The notes below the pieces were generated by a model that saw only the letters and a list, made by a program, of their open reading frames with translations, did not search any database and was not told the DNA's origin. From Candidatus Woesebacteria bacterium GW2011_GWA1_41_7 (lineage in GTDB: Bacteria > Patescibacteriota > Microgenomatia > UBA8517): DNA of 8,477 nt. The translations under genes and the position numbers were made by a program. Location: assembly GCA_000997405.1 (NCBI GenBank), contig LCBU01000016.1:1-8477 (forward strand), given 5' to 3'. Below are positions 1 through 5,912 of the stretch, piece by piece; within the stretch, counting starts at the first letter, position 1, and every line of letters begins with the position of its first letter.

Positions 1-2431
1 TTTGATTGTTATAGCGTTTTCCATGGCAGACATCACAAGTTACCCAAATATCACTCATAAACTGCATCTCTATTTTTATCTGCCCCTGACCTTCGCAGGC
101 CTCGCAGCGTCCGCCTCTAACGTTAAAAGAAAATCTGCCTTTTTTGAAGCCTAGAGTTTTGGCTTCGCGCGTCGATGTAAATACGTCTCTGACAGGATCA
201 AAAACTCCGGTATATGTTGCGGGGTTACTCCTCGGAGTTCTTCCGATAGGGCTCTGGTCGATCAGAATTGCTTTGTCTGTATTTTCCAATCCTTCAATTC
301 TTTTATAGCCACCAACCTCGCCTCGGTAATTGGGATTTAATTCCCTCTGTAGTCCCGGATAAAGTGTCTCAACCAGAAGAGTGGACTTACCGGATCCCGA
401 TACTCCTGTAATTGAAACAAGTTTTCCCAGAGGAAATTCAACATCAATCTCTTTCAGATTAAATTTATTTGCTCCGACTATTTTTAAAGTATTATTCTTA
501 ACTTCTTGGGGAATAGCCAGTTGCGTTTTGGAACCGGCAATACTCACCTTTTTCTTTCCGGAAAGATATTTTCCTGTAATGGACTTTATATTATTTTGAA
601 TTTCCACAGGAGATCCTGTTGCAACGACTTCACCGCCGTGTTTTCCGGCTCCCGGACCAAAATCCGCTATCCAATCGCTTTGTTTCATCATCTCGGCATC
701 ATGTTCAACCACCACCACGGTGTTTCCCAAGTCTCTTAGTTTTTTAAGAGTGTCGATAAGTTTTTGATCGTCTCTCGGATGAAGTCCGATTGTCGGTTCA
801 TCGAGAACGTATAAAACCCCCGTCAAACCCGAGCCGATTTGGCTTGCAAGGCGTATTCTTTGAGCTTCACCGCCGGAAAGAGATCCTGCAACACGGCTCA
901 AGGTTAAATATTCCAGTCCGACATTAATCAGGAACTTAAGCCTGCCTTCAATTTCTTTGATAATTAATTTCCCTATCTCTTTTTCTCTGCTATTGACGTT
1001 ATTGCTATTTAGAAGTGAAGTAACCCATTCAAGTGATTTTATTATTGAAAATGCCGTAATATCGGCTATGGAAAGATCCAGTATTGTTATAGAAAGAGCC
1101 TCCTTCTTAAGTCTGGCTCCTTTACATTCGGGACAAACCTTCTCCCTCATGTATTTTCTTATTTCCTCCTTTACCCAATCGCTTTCGGATTCTGCATGTT
1201 TTCTCTCGAGTTCAGGGACAAAGCCGGCAAATTTCTGCCAAATATATGTTTCTTTACCAAACCTGTTAGTTCCGTAAACACGGTACAATTTATCACCCGT
1301 ACCGTACAATAACGTCTTTTTTTCCTTCTCACTCATGTCCTTTATGGCTTTATGGACATCTATTCCTTCTTCCTCACACATTTTTTTGACAATTCTTCCG
1401 TACCAGGTTTCATGCTCAAACATGTTGGAAAAAGGTAAAATTCCGCCCTCCATTATTGTCAGCTCCTCGGAAAAAATCAGTTCGGGTTCTGCTTTCAGGA
1501 TCTTCCCCAACCCCGCACAAGTCGGACAAGCGCCCTGTGGAGAATTAAAAGAAAAACTTCTCGGTTCAATCTCGGGCAAGGAAATATTATCAACCGGACA
1601 GGCAAATCTTTCCGAAAAAAGATGGTCGTTAAATTTTTTGGGGTATGTGGGAATGGTAAATTCCTTATCCAAGACCTGGGCAAAAAGGACCAATCCTTCG
1701 GACAAATTCAGAGCCTGTTGTATTGAGTCCGCCAACCTGTTTTTGAGTTCACTTTTAAAAGGCTCGCCTCTCACCGAACTCACCGCGATTTTATCGATAA
1801 CTGCTTCAATTGTATGCTTGTTGGTTTTTATTAAAACCAAATCTTCGGAAAGGTCGTGGATATAGCCGTCAATTCTCACTTGCCTGTAGCCTTTACTTTT
1901 CAGATTTTCAAAAAGTTGAGAAAATTCTCCTTTTCTCTCCTGAACAATCGGAGAAAGCATTAGGTACCAAGCCTTTTTATCTGTTTTAACGGTCTTTTCA
2001 ATAAGATTCATTGCCTGATCTACTATTTGGTCGAGTGTCTGATGGGAAATTTCGCGTCCGCATATCGGACAATGAGGATGTCCTAACCTGGCAAAAAGAA
2101 GCCTCATATAATCGTATATTTCGGTTACGGTTCCTACGGTTGATCTCGGGTTATGGGAAGTTGTTTTTTGATCAATCGAAATTGCCGGAGAAAGGCCTTC
2201 AATTGAGTCCACATCGGGTTTTTCCATGATCCCCAGAAACTGTCTGGCGTAAGAAGAAAGAGACTCCACATATCTTCTTTGACCTTCAGCATAAACAGTG
2301 TCAAAAGCCAGCGAACTTTTTCCCGAACCCGAAACTCCAGTTAATACAACAAGTTTTCCCTTGGGGATATCAAGATCCACATTTTTTAAATTGTGCTGCC
2401 TGGCGCCCCGTATTTTAATATAGTTTTCCAT
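1..2431 (-). CDS. uvrA: UvrA, excinuclease ABC subunit A (3' end cut off by window edge)
   Basis: Cytoplasmic ABC-type ATPase that dimerises, scans DNA for bulky lesions and loads UvrB in nucleotide excision repair. The minus-strand frame is open from ATG at 2431 to the window edge, giving 810 residues of a family normally about 940 long, so roughly 130 C-terminal residues lie outside. Visible motifs: Walker A1 GVSGSGKS at residues 32-39; cysteine pair C121/C124 with partner C433/C436; zinc module C278, D281, C302, C305; ABC signature LSGGE at 518-522; Walker B LDEPTIGLHP from 543; Walker A2 GVSGSGKST at 676-684; second zinc finger C776, C779, C799, C802. The second signature and Walker B2 fall beyond the edge. 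The start gives the usual N-terminus (MENYIKIRGARQHNLKN). The gene lies 48 bp after uvrB on the same strand. The odd point is Asp at 281, where many homologues have a Cys ligand. Family assignment is secure. Confidence 0.97.
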   Translation of the reverse strand, partial: MENYIKIRGARQHNLKNVDLDIPKGKLVVLTGVSGSGKSSLAFDTVYAEGQRRYVESLSSYARQFLGIMEKPDVDSIEGLSPAISIDQKTTSHNPRSTVGTVTEIYDYMRLLFARLGHPHCPICGREISHQTLDQIVDQAMNLIEKTVKTDKKAWYLMLSPIVQERKGEFSQLFENLKSKGYRQVRIDGYIHDLSEDLVLIKTNKHTIEAVIDKIAVSSVRGEPFKSELKNRLADSIQQALNLSEGLVLFAQVLDKEFTIPTYPKKFNDHLFSERFACPVDNISLPEIEPRSFSFNSPQGACPTCAGLGKILKAEPELIFSEELTIMEGGILPFSNMFEHETWYGRIVKKMCEEEGIDVHKAIKDMSEKEKKTLLYGTGDKLYRVYGTNRFGKETYIWQKFAGFVPELERKHAESESDWVKEEIRKYMREKVCPECKGARLKKEALSITILDLSIADITAFSIIKSLEWVTSLLNSNNVNSREKEIGKLIIKEIEGRLKFLINVGLEYLTLSRVAGSLSGGEAQRIRLASQIGSGLTGVLYVLDEPTIGLHPRDDQKLIDTLKKLRDLGNTVVVVEHDAEMMKQSDWIADFGPGAGKHGGEVVATGSPVEIQNNIKSITGKYLSGKKKVSIAGSKTQLAIPQEVKNNTLKIVGANKFNLKEIDVEFPLGKLVSITGVSGSGKSTLLVETLYPGLQRELNPNYRGEVGGYKRIEGLENTDKAILIDQSPIGRTPRSNPATYTGVFDPVRDVFTSTREAKTLGFKKGRFSFNVRGGRCEACEGQGQIKIEMQFMSDIWVTCDVCHGKRYNNQ

Positions 2432-2468
2432 TAGAAATTCCCGCCGGTTTCATCCGGTGGACGAGAGA

Positions 2469-2477
2469 ATTATACCA
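2469..2477 (-). promoter_or_regulatory. Candidate extended -10 promoter for uvrA
   Basis: The minus strand reads TGGTATAAT (2477-2469), a perfect sigma-70 -10 hexamer preceded by a TGn extension, in the 48-bp gap between the uvrB stop and the uvrA ATG. The -35 position (ATCAAA, 17-bp spacer) is weak, as is common when the -10 is extended. Transcription would begin near 2462, giving a leader of about 30 bases that holds GGCGGG as the only Shine-Dalgarno-like sequence. It could let uvrA be transcribed independently of uvrB. The call rests on sequence match only. Confidence 0.5.
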
Positions 2478-2479
2478 TC

Positions 2480-3610
2480 TTAATCAATCGCTTTGATTTT
2501 GTCCCTGATCTCAGCCGCAAGTTCAAAATTTAGGTCTTGCGCTGCCAGGCGCATTTCTGTTGTCAGATTTTTAATTAGGCGCTTTTTCTCCATAGGGGTC
2601 ATTGAATCGATATCCATATGAGGCAAGCTGTCATATACCGGCTCTTTTGAACCAAAAACCCAAGGAGCTCTCTCACCCTCTTCTCTGTCTATTAATTTCT
2701 CCCGTATGGGCTTAACTACACTTTTTGGAGTAATTCCATGTTTCTTGTTGTAGGAAACCTGGTACCGGCGCCTTCTTTTGACTTCAGAAAGGGCTCTTTC
2801 CATCGAGCCGGTGACTTTATCGGCATACATAATTACACGTCCCTCAACGTGTCTGGCGGCCCTACCCATCGTCTGGATAAGTGTTACGTCCGATCGTAAG
2901 AATCCTTCTTTATCCGCGTCCAATATGGCCACCAGACTGACCTCCGGAAGATCCAATCCCTCACGCAGTAAGTTAATTCCGACCAATACATCATATTTGC
3001 CGTTTCTGAGATCATCGAGAATATCGGTCCGGTCAAGAGTTGCCACGTCCGAATGTAAATATTGCACTTTCAATCCTTGCTCAGCTAAATAAGTTGTCAG
3101 GTCTTCCGCAGTTTTTTTAGTAAGAGTTGTTACGAGGGTGCGTTGTTTTTTGGCAACTGTTTTTTTGATTTCTTCTATAATATCTGAGACTTGGTTTTTA
3201 AGAGGTTTAATTTCTACAAGCGGATCGGGAATACCGGTTGGACGCACCAAAAGCTCGGTAACTTTTCCCTCAGACATAGACACTTCCCAGTCGTTGGGGG
3301 TAGCCGAGCTTGCAATAAAGTTCGGAACTCTGCGCATAAATTCATCAAACTTCAAAGGTCTGTTATCAAGCGCGGACGGAAGTCTGAATCCGTAATCGAT
3401 AAGAGTTTGTTTTCTTGCAAAATCTCCGTTAAACATTCCCCGGATTTGGGGAAAAGTCATGTGCGATTCATCAACCATGAGCATCCATTTATCTCCATAA
3501 GGCTCATTAAAATAATCCAGAAGTGAAAAAGGAGGGTCACCCGGACTTCTCCCGTCAAAATATCTGGAATAATTCTCTATCCCTTTGACGTATCCGACTT
3601 CTTTAATCAT
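2480..3610 (-). CDS. uvrB: UvrB C-terminal part, 376 aa from first ATG after the stop
   Basis: Continuation of UvrB. It contains the Walker B/motif II DESH at residues 47-50 of this piece (about 344-347 of the full protein), PQIRGM, RLPSALDNRPL, the SAT motif III (in IASSATPND) and the second RecA-like domain with YLHSD, VLVGINLLREGLDLPEV, DADKEGFLRS and motif VI QTMGRAARHVEG. It ends in a UVR domain (last ~40 residues, EMRLAAQDLNFELAAEIRDKIK) that binds UvrC. The homologous reading actually extends back 15 codons to 3655. ATG 3610 is only the first in-frame ATG and has no Shine-Dalgarno next to it, so independent initiation there is doubtful. It is followed by uvrA after 48 bp. Domain content is certain; the start is not. 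Confidence 0.92.
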   Translation of the reverse strand: MIKEVGYVKGIENYSRYFDGRSPGDPPFSLLDYFNEPYGDKWMLMVDESHMTFPQIRGMFNGDFARKQTLIDYGFRLPSALDNRPLKFDEFMRRVPNFIASSATPNDWEVSMSEGKVTELLVRPTGIPDPLVEIKPLKNQVSDIIEEIKKTVAKKQRTLVTTLTKKTAEDLTTYLAEQGLKVQYLHSDVATLDRTDILDDLRNGKYDVLVGINLLREGLDLPEVSLVAILDADKEGFLRSDVTLIQTMGRAARHVEGRVIMYADKVTGSMERALSEVKRRRRYQVSYNKKHGITPKSVVKPIREKLIDREEGERAPWVFGSKEPVYDSLPHMDIDSMTPMEKKRLIKNLTTEMRLAAQDLNFELAAEIRDKIKAID

Positions 3611-3658
3611 CTCGAGATCATAGGTAACTTTTTGCGCAATTCTATGAGCCTCCAGTTA
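3611..3658 (-). other. In-frame TAA and the 15 conserved codons after it (uvrB interruption site)
   Basis: Reading down the minus strand: GGA AAA TAA CTG GAG GCT CAT. The TAA occupies 3658-3656. CTG at 3655 to GAG at 3611 encode the conserved UvrB stretch LEAHRIAQKVTYDLE in the same frame as both flanks. A GGAGG lies at 3653-3649, just after the stop, with an in-frame ATT 8 bases beyond it (3640-3638). That could permit reinitiation in principle, but the GGAGG is fully explained by the conserved Leu-Glu-Ala codons. The single substitution T to A at plus-strand 3657 would restore a TTA leucine. Confidence 0.9.
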
Positions 3659-4501
3659 TTTTCCTTTAGACTTAAGCTCTTTTACACGCAAGTTTAAATC
3701 TTTCAAAATATTTTCAAAGGCACTTTTATGAGTTGTCGGGTCTGTCATAAAATGTTTGGCCGGATATAAAACGAAATTTGTCGGGTCGTAACCATTTTTA
3801 TTTTCTGCGATATTACCGGTTAGAGGATTAATCAGTTCAATTTTTTCAACTTTATCTTCGCCGAATTCCATATGCAGTCCGTCATCCATATAAGCCGGAT
3901 AAACATCAATCGCGTTTCCTCTGACTCTAAAAGTTCCGCGGTCAAAACCAAATTCACTTCTTTCGTATTGAAGGTCTACTATTCTATCGATTATTTGTTC
4001 ACGGCCCACTTTCATTCCTTCAGTGACCTCTAAAACAAATTTGCCGTATTCACGGGGAGAACCTATGTTGTAGATACAGGAAACCGAAGCAACGACAATA
4101 GAGTCGGCTCTTGTCAAAAGGTTAGCTGTTGCTGCCAATCTTAACTTATCTATTGTCTCGTTTATATCTGCGTCTTTTTCAATATAGGTATCTGTTGAAG
4201 GAATGTAAGCCTCCGGCTGGTAGTAATCGTAATAAGAAACAAAATATGAAACCGCATTCTTAGGAAAAAGATCCCTCATTTCCTGATAAAGTTGGGCTGC
4301 CAGTGTTTTATTGTGAGAAATAATAAGTGTCGGCCTTTGTACTTTTTCTATAACATTGGCCATCGTAAAAGTTTTTCCCGATCCTGTAACACCCAAAAGT
4401 GTTTGATATTTACTGCCCCGTAAAACTCCTCCGGATATGGAATCAATTGCTCTATCCTGATCAGGAATCGTCTTATAATTTGTTTTTATTTTAAATTTCA
4501 T
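3656..4501 (-). CDS. uvrB: UvrB N-terminal part, 281 aa, ends at premature TAA
   Basis: UvrB is the DNA-loading ATPase/helicase of UvrABC: it receives damaged DNA from UvrA, verifies the lesion and recruits UvrC. This part carries helicase motif I GVTGSGKT at residues 37-44 (K43), the Q-motif region before it, and the aromatic beta-hairpin SYYDYYQPEAYIPSTDTYIEKD at about 89-110, which clamps one DNA strand. It also holds the UvrA-contacting domain 2 (about 150-250, with FDRGTFRVRG). The ATG at 4501 gives the typical family start MKFK. No Shine-Dalgarno is visible; a TAGAAT -10-like box ends 6 bp before the ATG, so the mRNA may be leaderless. Alone, this piece lacks helicase motifs II-VI and could not work as UvrB. 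The break falls inside the first RecA-like domain (1a), not at a linker, so a natural two-piece protein seems unlikely. Confidence 0.93.
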   Translation of the reverse strand: MKFKIKTNYKTIPDQDRAIDSISGGVLRGSKYQTLLGVTGSGKTFTMANVIEKVQRPTLIISHNKTLAAQLYQEMRDLFPKNAVSYFVSYYDYYQPEAYIPSTDTYIEKDADINETIDKLRLAATANLLTRADSIVVASVSCIYNIGSPREYGKFVLEVTEGMKVGREQIIDRIVDLQYERSEFGFDRGTFRVRGNAIDVYPAYMDDGLHMEFGEDKVEKIELINPLTGNIAENKNGYDPTNFVLYPAKHFMTDPTTHKSAFENILKDLNLRVKELKSKGK

Positions 4502-4507
4502 CTAATT

Positions 4508-4513
4508 ATTCTA
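4508..4513 (-). promoter_or_regulatory. Candidate uvrB -10 box, leaderless geometry
   Basis: TAGAAT on the minus strand (5 of 6 to TATAAT) ends 6 bp before the uvrB ATG, so a start at the usual distance would fall at or next to the A of the ATG. No convincing -35 exists at 17 bp (AACATC). That stretch overlaps the candidate LexA operator, which fits a repressed promoter. Confidence 0.4.
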
Positions 4514-4529
4514 TCACAAGAATCTTGAC

Positions 4530-4551
4530 AGATGTTTGGGATATGTTCGGG
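4530..4551 (+). repeat. Tandem 11-bp direct repeat, candidate LexA operator
   Basis: AGATGTTTGGG (4530-4540) is followed directly by ATATGTTCGGG (4541-4551), 9 of 11 positions identical, with a period of about one helical turn. The core reads GTTT-N7-GTTC (4534-4548), one mismatch from the alphaproteobacterial LexA box GTTC-N7-GTTC. ATATGTTCG is also the right-hand part of the Gram-positive box CGAAC-N4-GTTCG, whose left half is absent. A third near-copy, ATATTCGGG, is at 4577-4585 within the spacer of the candidate lexA promoter. The tandem pair covers the -35 zone of the uvrB promoter. Binding by LexA is inferred. Confidence 0.5.
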
Positions 4552-4571
4552 TTTGTATAAGAAAGATCCAG

Positions 4572-4600
4572 TTGCAATATTCGGGTAATATTTGTAAATT
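4572..4600 (+). promoter_or_regulatory. Candidate lexA promoter
   Basis: TTGCAA (4572-4577) and TAAATT (4595-4600) each match the sigma-70 consensus at 4 of 6 positions, with a 17-bp spacer. The -10 ends 11 bp before the lexA ATG, leaving a leader of only about 5 bases. The third ATGTTYGGG-like repeat (4577-4585) sits in the spacer. An alternative TATAAG at 4556-4561 has no good -35 partner. Confidence 0.35.
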
Positions 4601-4611
4601 AATTCTACATC

Positions 4612-5235
4612 ATGGCACTCATCGTTTACAGTAAACAAAGACAAATTTTAGGGTTTATAAAACAGCACATAGAGCTTAACGGAAGCGCTCCTACTTTGAA
4701 ATTAATAGCAAACGCGATCGGGGTTTCTTCATTGGCAACAGTTCACGAACACTTACAAGCACTTGAAGCAAAAGGACTTATAAAAAGAAGGCAAGGAAAA
4801 GTAAGATCAATCGAACTTCTGGAAGGCGACACCAGTCTTGTGAAAGCAGAGAATTTTTATGCACCAATACTTGGCTTTATTGCCGCCGGTTCTCCGATTG
4901 AACCTTACACGGACCCAAACGCAACCATGAATATTCCCACATCATTCGTCACAGGCAACAAAAGGACATATGTTCTTCAGGTCCGGGGCGAGAGTATGAT
5001 CGAGGATGGAATTATGGACGGAGACAATGTCATAGTTGAACAGACAGAACAGGCTTCGGATGGCGATGTGGTAGTTGCCTTACTCGATAACGGTATGGCT
5101 ACCTTAAAAAGATTCTATAAAGAAGCAACCAGAATCAGGCTTCAGCCGGCCAATTCCACCATGCAGCCTATTTTTGTTAAAAACGTTCGGATTCAGGGCC
5201 GGGTTGTGGGTCTCGTCAGAAAATACAAAAATTAA
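4612..5235 (+). CDS. lexA: LexA, self-cleaving SOS repressor
   Basis: Cytoplasmic repressor of DNA-damage genes; contact with RecA filaments triggers its self-cleavage. Its 207 residues match the family length (about 200). Residues 1-70 form the winged helix-turn-helix, with recognition-helix region SSLATVHEHLQALEAKGLIKRR (39-60); this resembles Gram-positive LexA (SSSTVHGHL) more than the enterobacterial type. The C-terminal S24 peptidase-like domain has the Ala92-Gly93 cleavage site in GFIAAGSPI, nucleophile Ser128 in GESMIEDGIMDGD and general base Lys166 in ATLKRF, equivalent to A84-G85, S119 and K156 in E. coli. All key residues are present, so it should be cleavable. The ATG start gives the normal N-terminal spacing; no Shine-Dalgarno is seen. 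It is divergent from uvrB across the region with LexA-like half-sites, which suggests control of uvrB and of itself. Its stop overlaps that of the dedA gene. Confidence 0.96.
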   Translation: MALIVYSKQRQILGFIKQHIELNGSAPTLKLIANAIGVSSLATVHEHLQALEAKGLIKRRQGKVRSIELLEGDTSLVKAENFYAPILGFIAAGSPIEPYTDPNATMNIPTSFVTGNKRTYVLQVRGESMIEDGIMDGDNVIVEQTEQASDGDVVVALLDNGMATLKRFYKEATRIRLQPANSTMQPIFVKNVRIQGRVVGLVRKYKN

Positions 5236-5873
5236 CCTCTCTTTTTAATAGCCTTCTTGAAAAGCGGAATCATCATTGGGATTATTGATATAAAGACAAT
5301 TGCTAAAATTATTAAGGAAAAGTTTTCTTTAACAAACGGAATGTTTCCAAAAAAGTATCCCAGAGTGGTACCGATAAAAACCCAAGAAACTCCGCCTATG
5401 ACGTTATAAGAAAGAAATTGTCCGTAATGCATTTTACCGATTCCTGCGACAAAAGGCGCAAAAGTTCTGACAATCGGGACAAAGCGGGCCAAAATTATGG
5501 TTTTGCCCCCATGTTTATTAAAAAACTTTTGGGTTTCCTCAATATGTTCCTTTTTAATTGGTACTTTAGGATTTGCTATAAGCTTTTCTCCAAAAAAATG
5601 ACCTATCCAATAGTTTGCGGTATCTCCAAGTATCGCCGCCGCCATCATAAGGGGTATCAGTACGAATATATTCAAAGAACCCAGTGCCGAGAAAGCACCC
5701 GCTGCAAAAAGAAGGGAATCACCCGGTAGGAACGGAAAAAACACCAATCCGGTTTCAATAAATATTATTGCAAAAAGTATGGCATAGGTCAGAATTCCGT
5801 ACTGGCTAAGAAGCGCCCCCAGGTGAACATCAATGTGTAAGATGAAATCAAAGATAAACAAAACAAATTTCAT
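5232..5873 (-). CDS. DedA-family (VTT/SNARE-associated domain) integral membrane protein
   Basis: The 213-residue polytopic inner-membrane protein has hydrophobic segments near 25-50, 55-80, 135-175 and 183-205. Family motifs are clear: acidic E40 and D52 in IETGLVFFPFLPGDS; GDTANYWIG at 83-91; ARFVPIVRTFAPFVAG with R130 and R136; then the NVIGGVSW segment. In E. coli YqjA/YghB the equivalent acidic and arginine residues are needed for function. Family members have been implicated in undecaprenyl-phosphate or phospholipid translocation and membrane-potential homeostasis; which lipid this one handles cannot be read from sequence. It lies 19 bp after gpmI on the same strand, with its own candidate promoter inside the end of gpmI and no Shine-Dalgarno. 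It converges on lexA with a 4-bp overlap. Family identification is strong; the exact substrate is unknown. Confidence 0.93.
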   Translation of the reverse strand: MKFVLFIFDFILHIDVHLGALLSQYGILTYAILFAIIFIETGLVFFPFLPGDSLLFAAGAFSALGSLNIFVLIPLMMAAAILGDTANYWIGHFFGEKLIANPKVPIKKEHIEETQKFFNKHGGKTIILARFVPIVRTFAPFVAGIGKMHYGQFLSYNVIGGVSWVFIGTTLGYFFGNIPFVKENFSLIILAIVFISIIPMMIPLFKKAIKKRG

Positions 5874-5883
5874 ATATTTAGTA

Positions 5884-5912
5884 ATTGTACGGTTAAACAG
5901 TTAATCCCTCAA
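5884..5912 (-). promoter_or_regulatory. Candidate dedA promoter within the 3' end of gpmI
   Basis: On the minus strand TTGAGG (5912-5907) and TACAAT (5889-5884) are separated by exactly 17 bp, matching sigma-70 hexamers at 4 and 5 of 6 positions. The -10 ends 10 bp before the dedA ATG at 5873, so transcription would start about 3-5 bases before the ATG. That fits the lack of a Shine-Dalgarno site. The -35 lies inside gpmI coding sequence. Confidence 0.5.

Larger units (their letters stand above)
2480..4501 (-). pseudogene. uvrB: uvrB locus as a whole: complete gene interrupted by one in-frame TAA
   Basis: The region from 4501 to 2480 encodes a UvrB of normal size (673 codons before the terminal stop, counting the interruption) in a single unbroken register. 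TAA at 3658-3656 is codon 282. The 15 codons after it (LEAHRIAQKVTYDLE) continue in the same frame into the MIKEVGY segment, so no indel is involved. Relatives read GK-L-LEAQR here, so the TAA stands where a leucine is expected, and TTA would differ by one base. Every UvrB motif on both sides is well conserved, which argues for a very recent nonsense mutation, a strain variant, a consensus or sequencing error, or readthrough, rather than an old decaying gene. UvrB is essential for excision repair, and intact uvrA and lexA neighbours suggest the pathway is in use. Whether the gene is really broken cannot be settled from this sequence. Confidence 0.8.
4502..4611. promoter_or_regulatory. Divergent control region between uvrB (-) and lexA (+)
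   Basis: This 110-bp AT-rich spacer must hold the promoters of both divergent genes. Neither start codon has a Shine-Dalgarno sequence. On the minus strand a TAGAAT -10-like box (4513-4508) lies 6 bp before the uvrB ATG. On the plus strand TTGCAA (4572-4577) and TAAATT (4595-4600) are spaced 17 bp, before the lexA ATG. A perfect TTGACA on plus at 4525-4530 has no -10 at usable spacing. Repeated ATGTTYGGG motifs (entered separately) lie between the promoters, as expected of an autoregulated SOS control region. Confidence 0.6.

Noticed and set aside
1335..1865. 176-codon plus-strand open frame
   Set aside because: It lies wholly antisense to conserved UvrA coding sequence, shows no recognisable domain, and is explained by codon composition of the real gene.
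2415..2453. Short minus-strand ORF (12 codons) overlapping the uvrA start
   Set aside because: It has no Shine-Dalgarno of its own and a length expected by chance. It is mentioned only as a possible leader effect, not as a gene.
2441..2459. CCGG-loop-CCGG hairpin between uvrB and uvrA as a terminator
   Set aside because: The stem is about 4 bp, with no following T-run; too weak to be a terminator.
3191..3526. Plus-strand open frames over the uvrB C-terminal half
   Set aside because: They are shadows of the conserved helicase-domain codons on the minus strand and have low-information products.
3656..3658. Genetic-code reassignment of TAA to leucine
   Set aside because: TAA terminates lexA, dedA, gpmI, eno and uvrB at their expected C-termini, and known candidate-phyla recoding involves UGA, not UAA.
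4525..4530. Perfect TTGACA on the plus strand as the lexA -35
   Set aside because: No -10-like hexamer occurs 16-19 bp downstream; the nearest, TATAAG, is 25 bp away.
4572..4598. Inverted repeat TTGCAA...TTTGTAA as a palindromic operator
   Set aside because: Only the outer bases pair (5 of 6) and the inner AATATT blocks do not share the same centre, so the dyad is weak.
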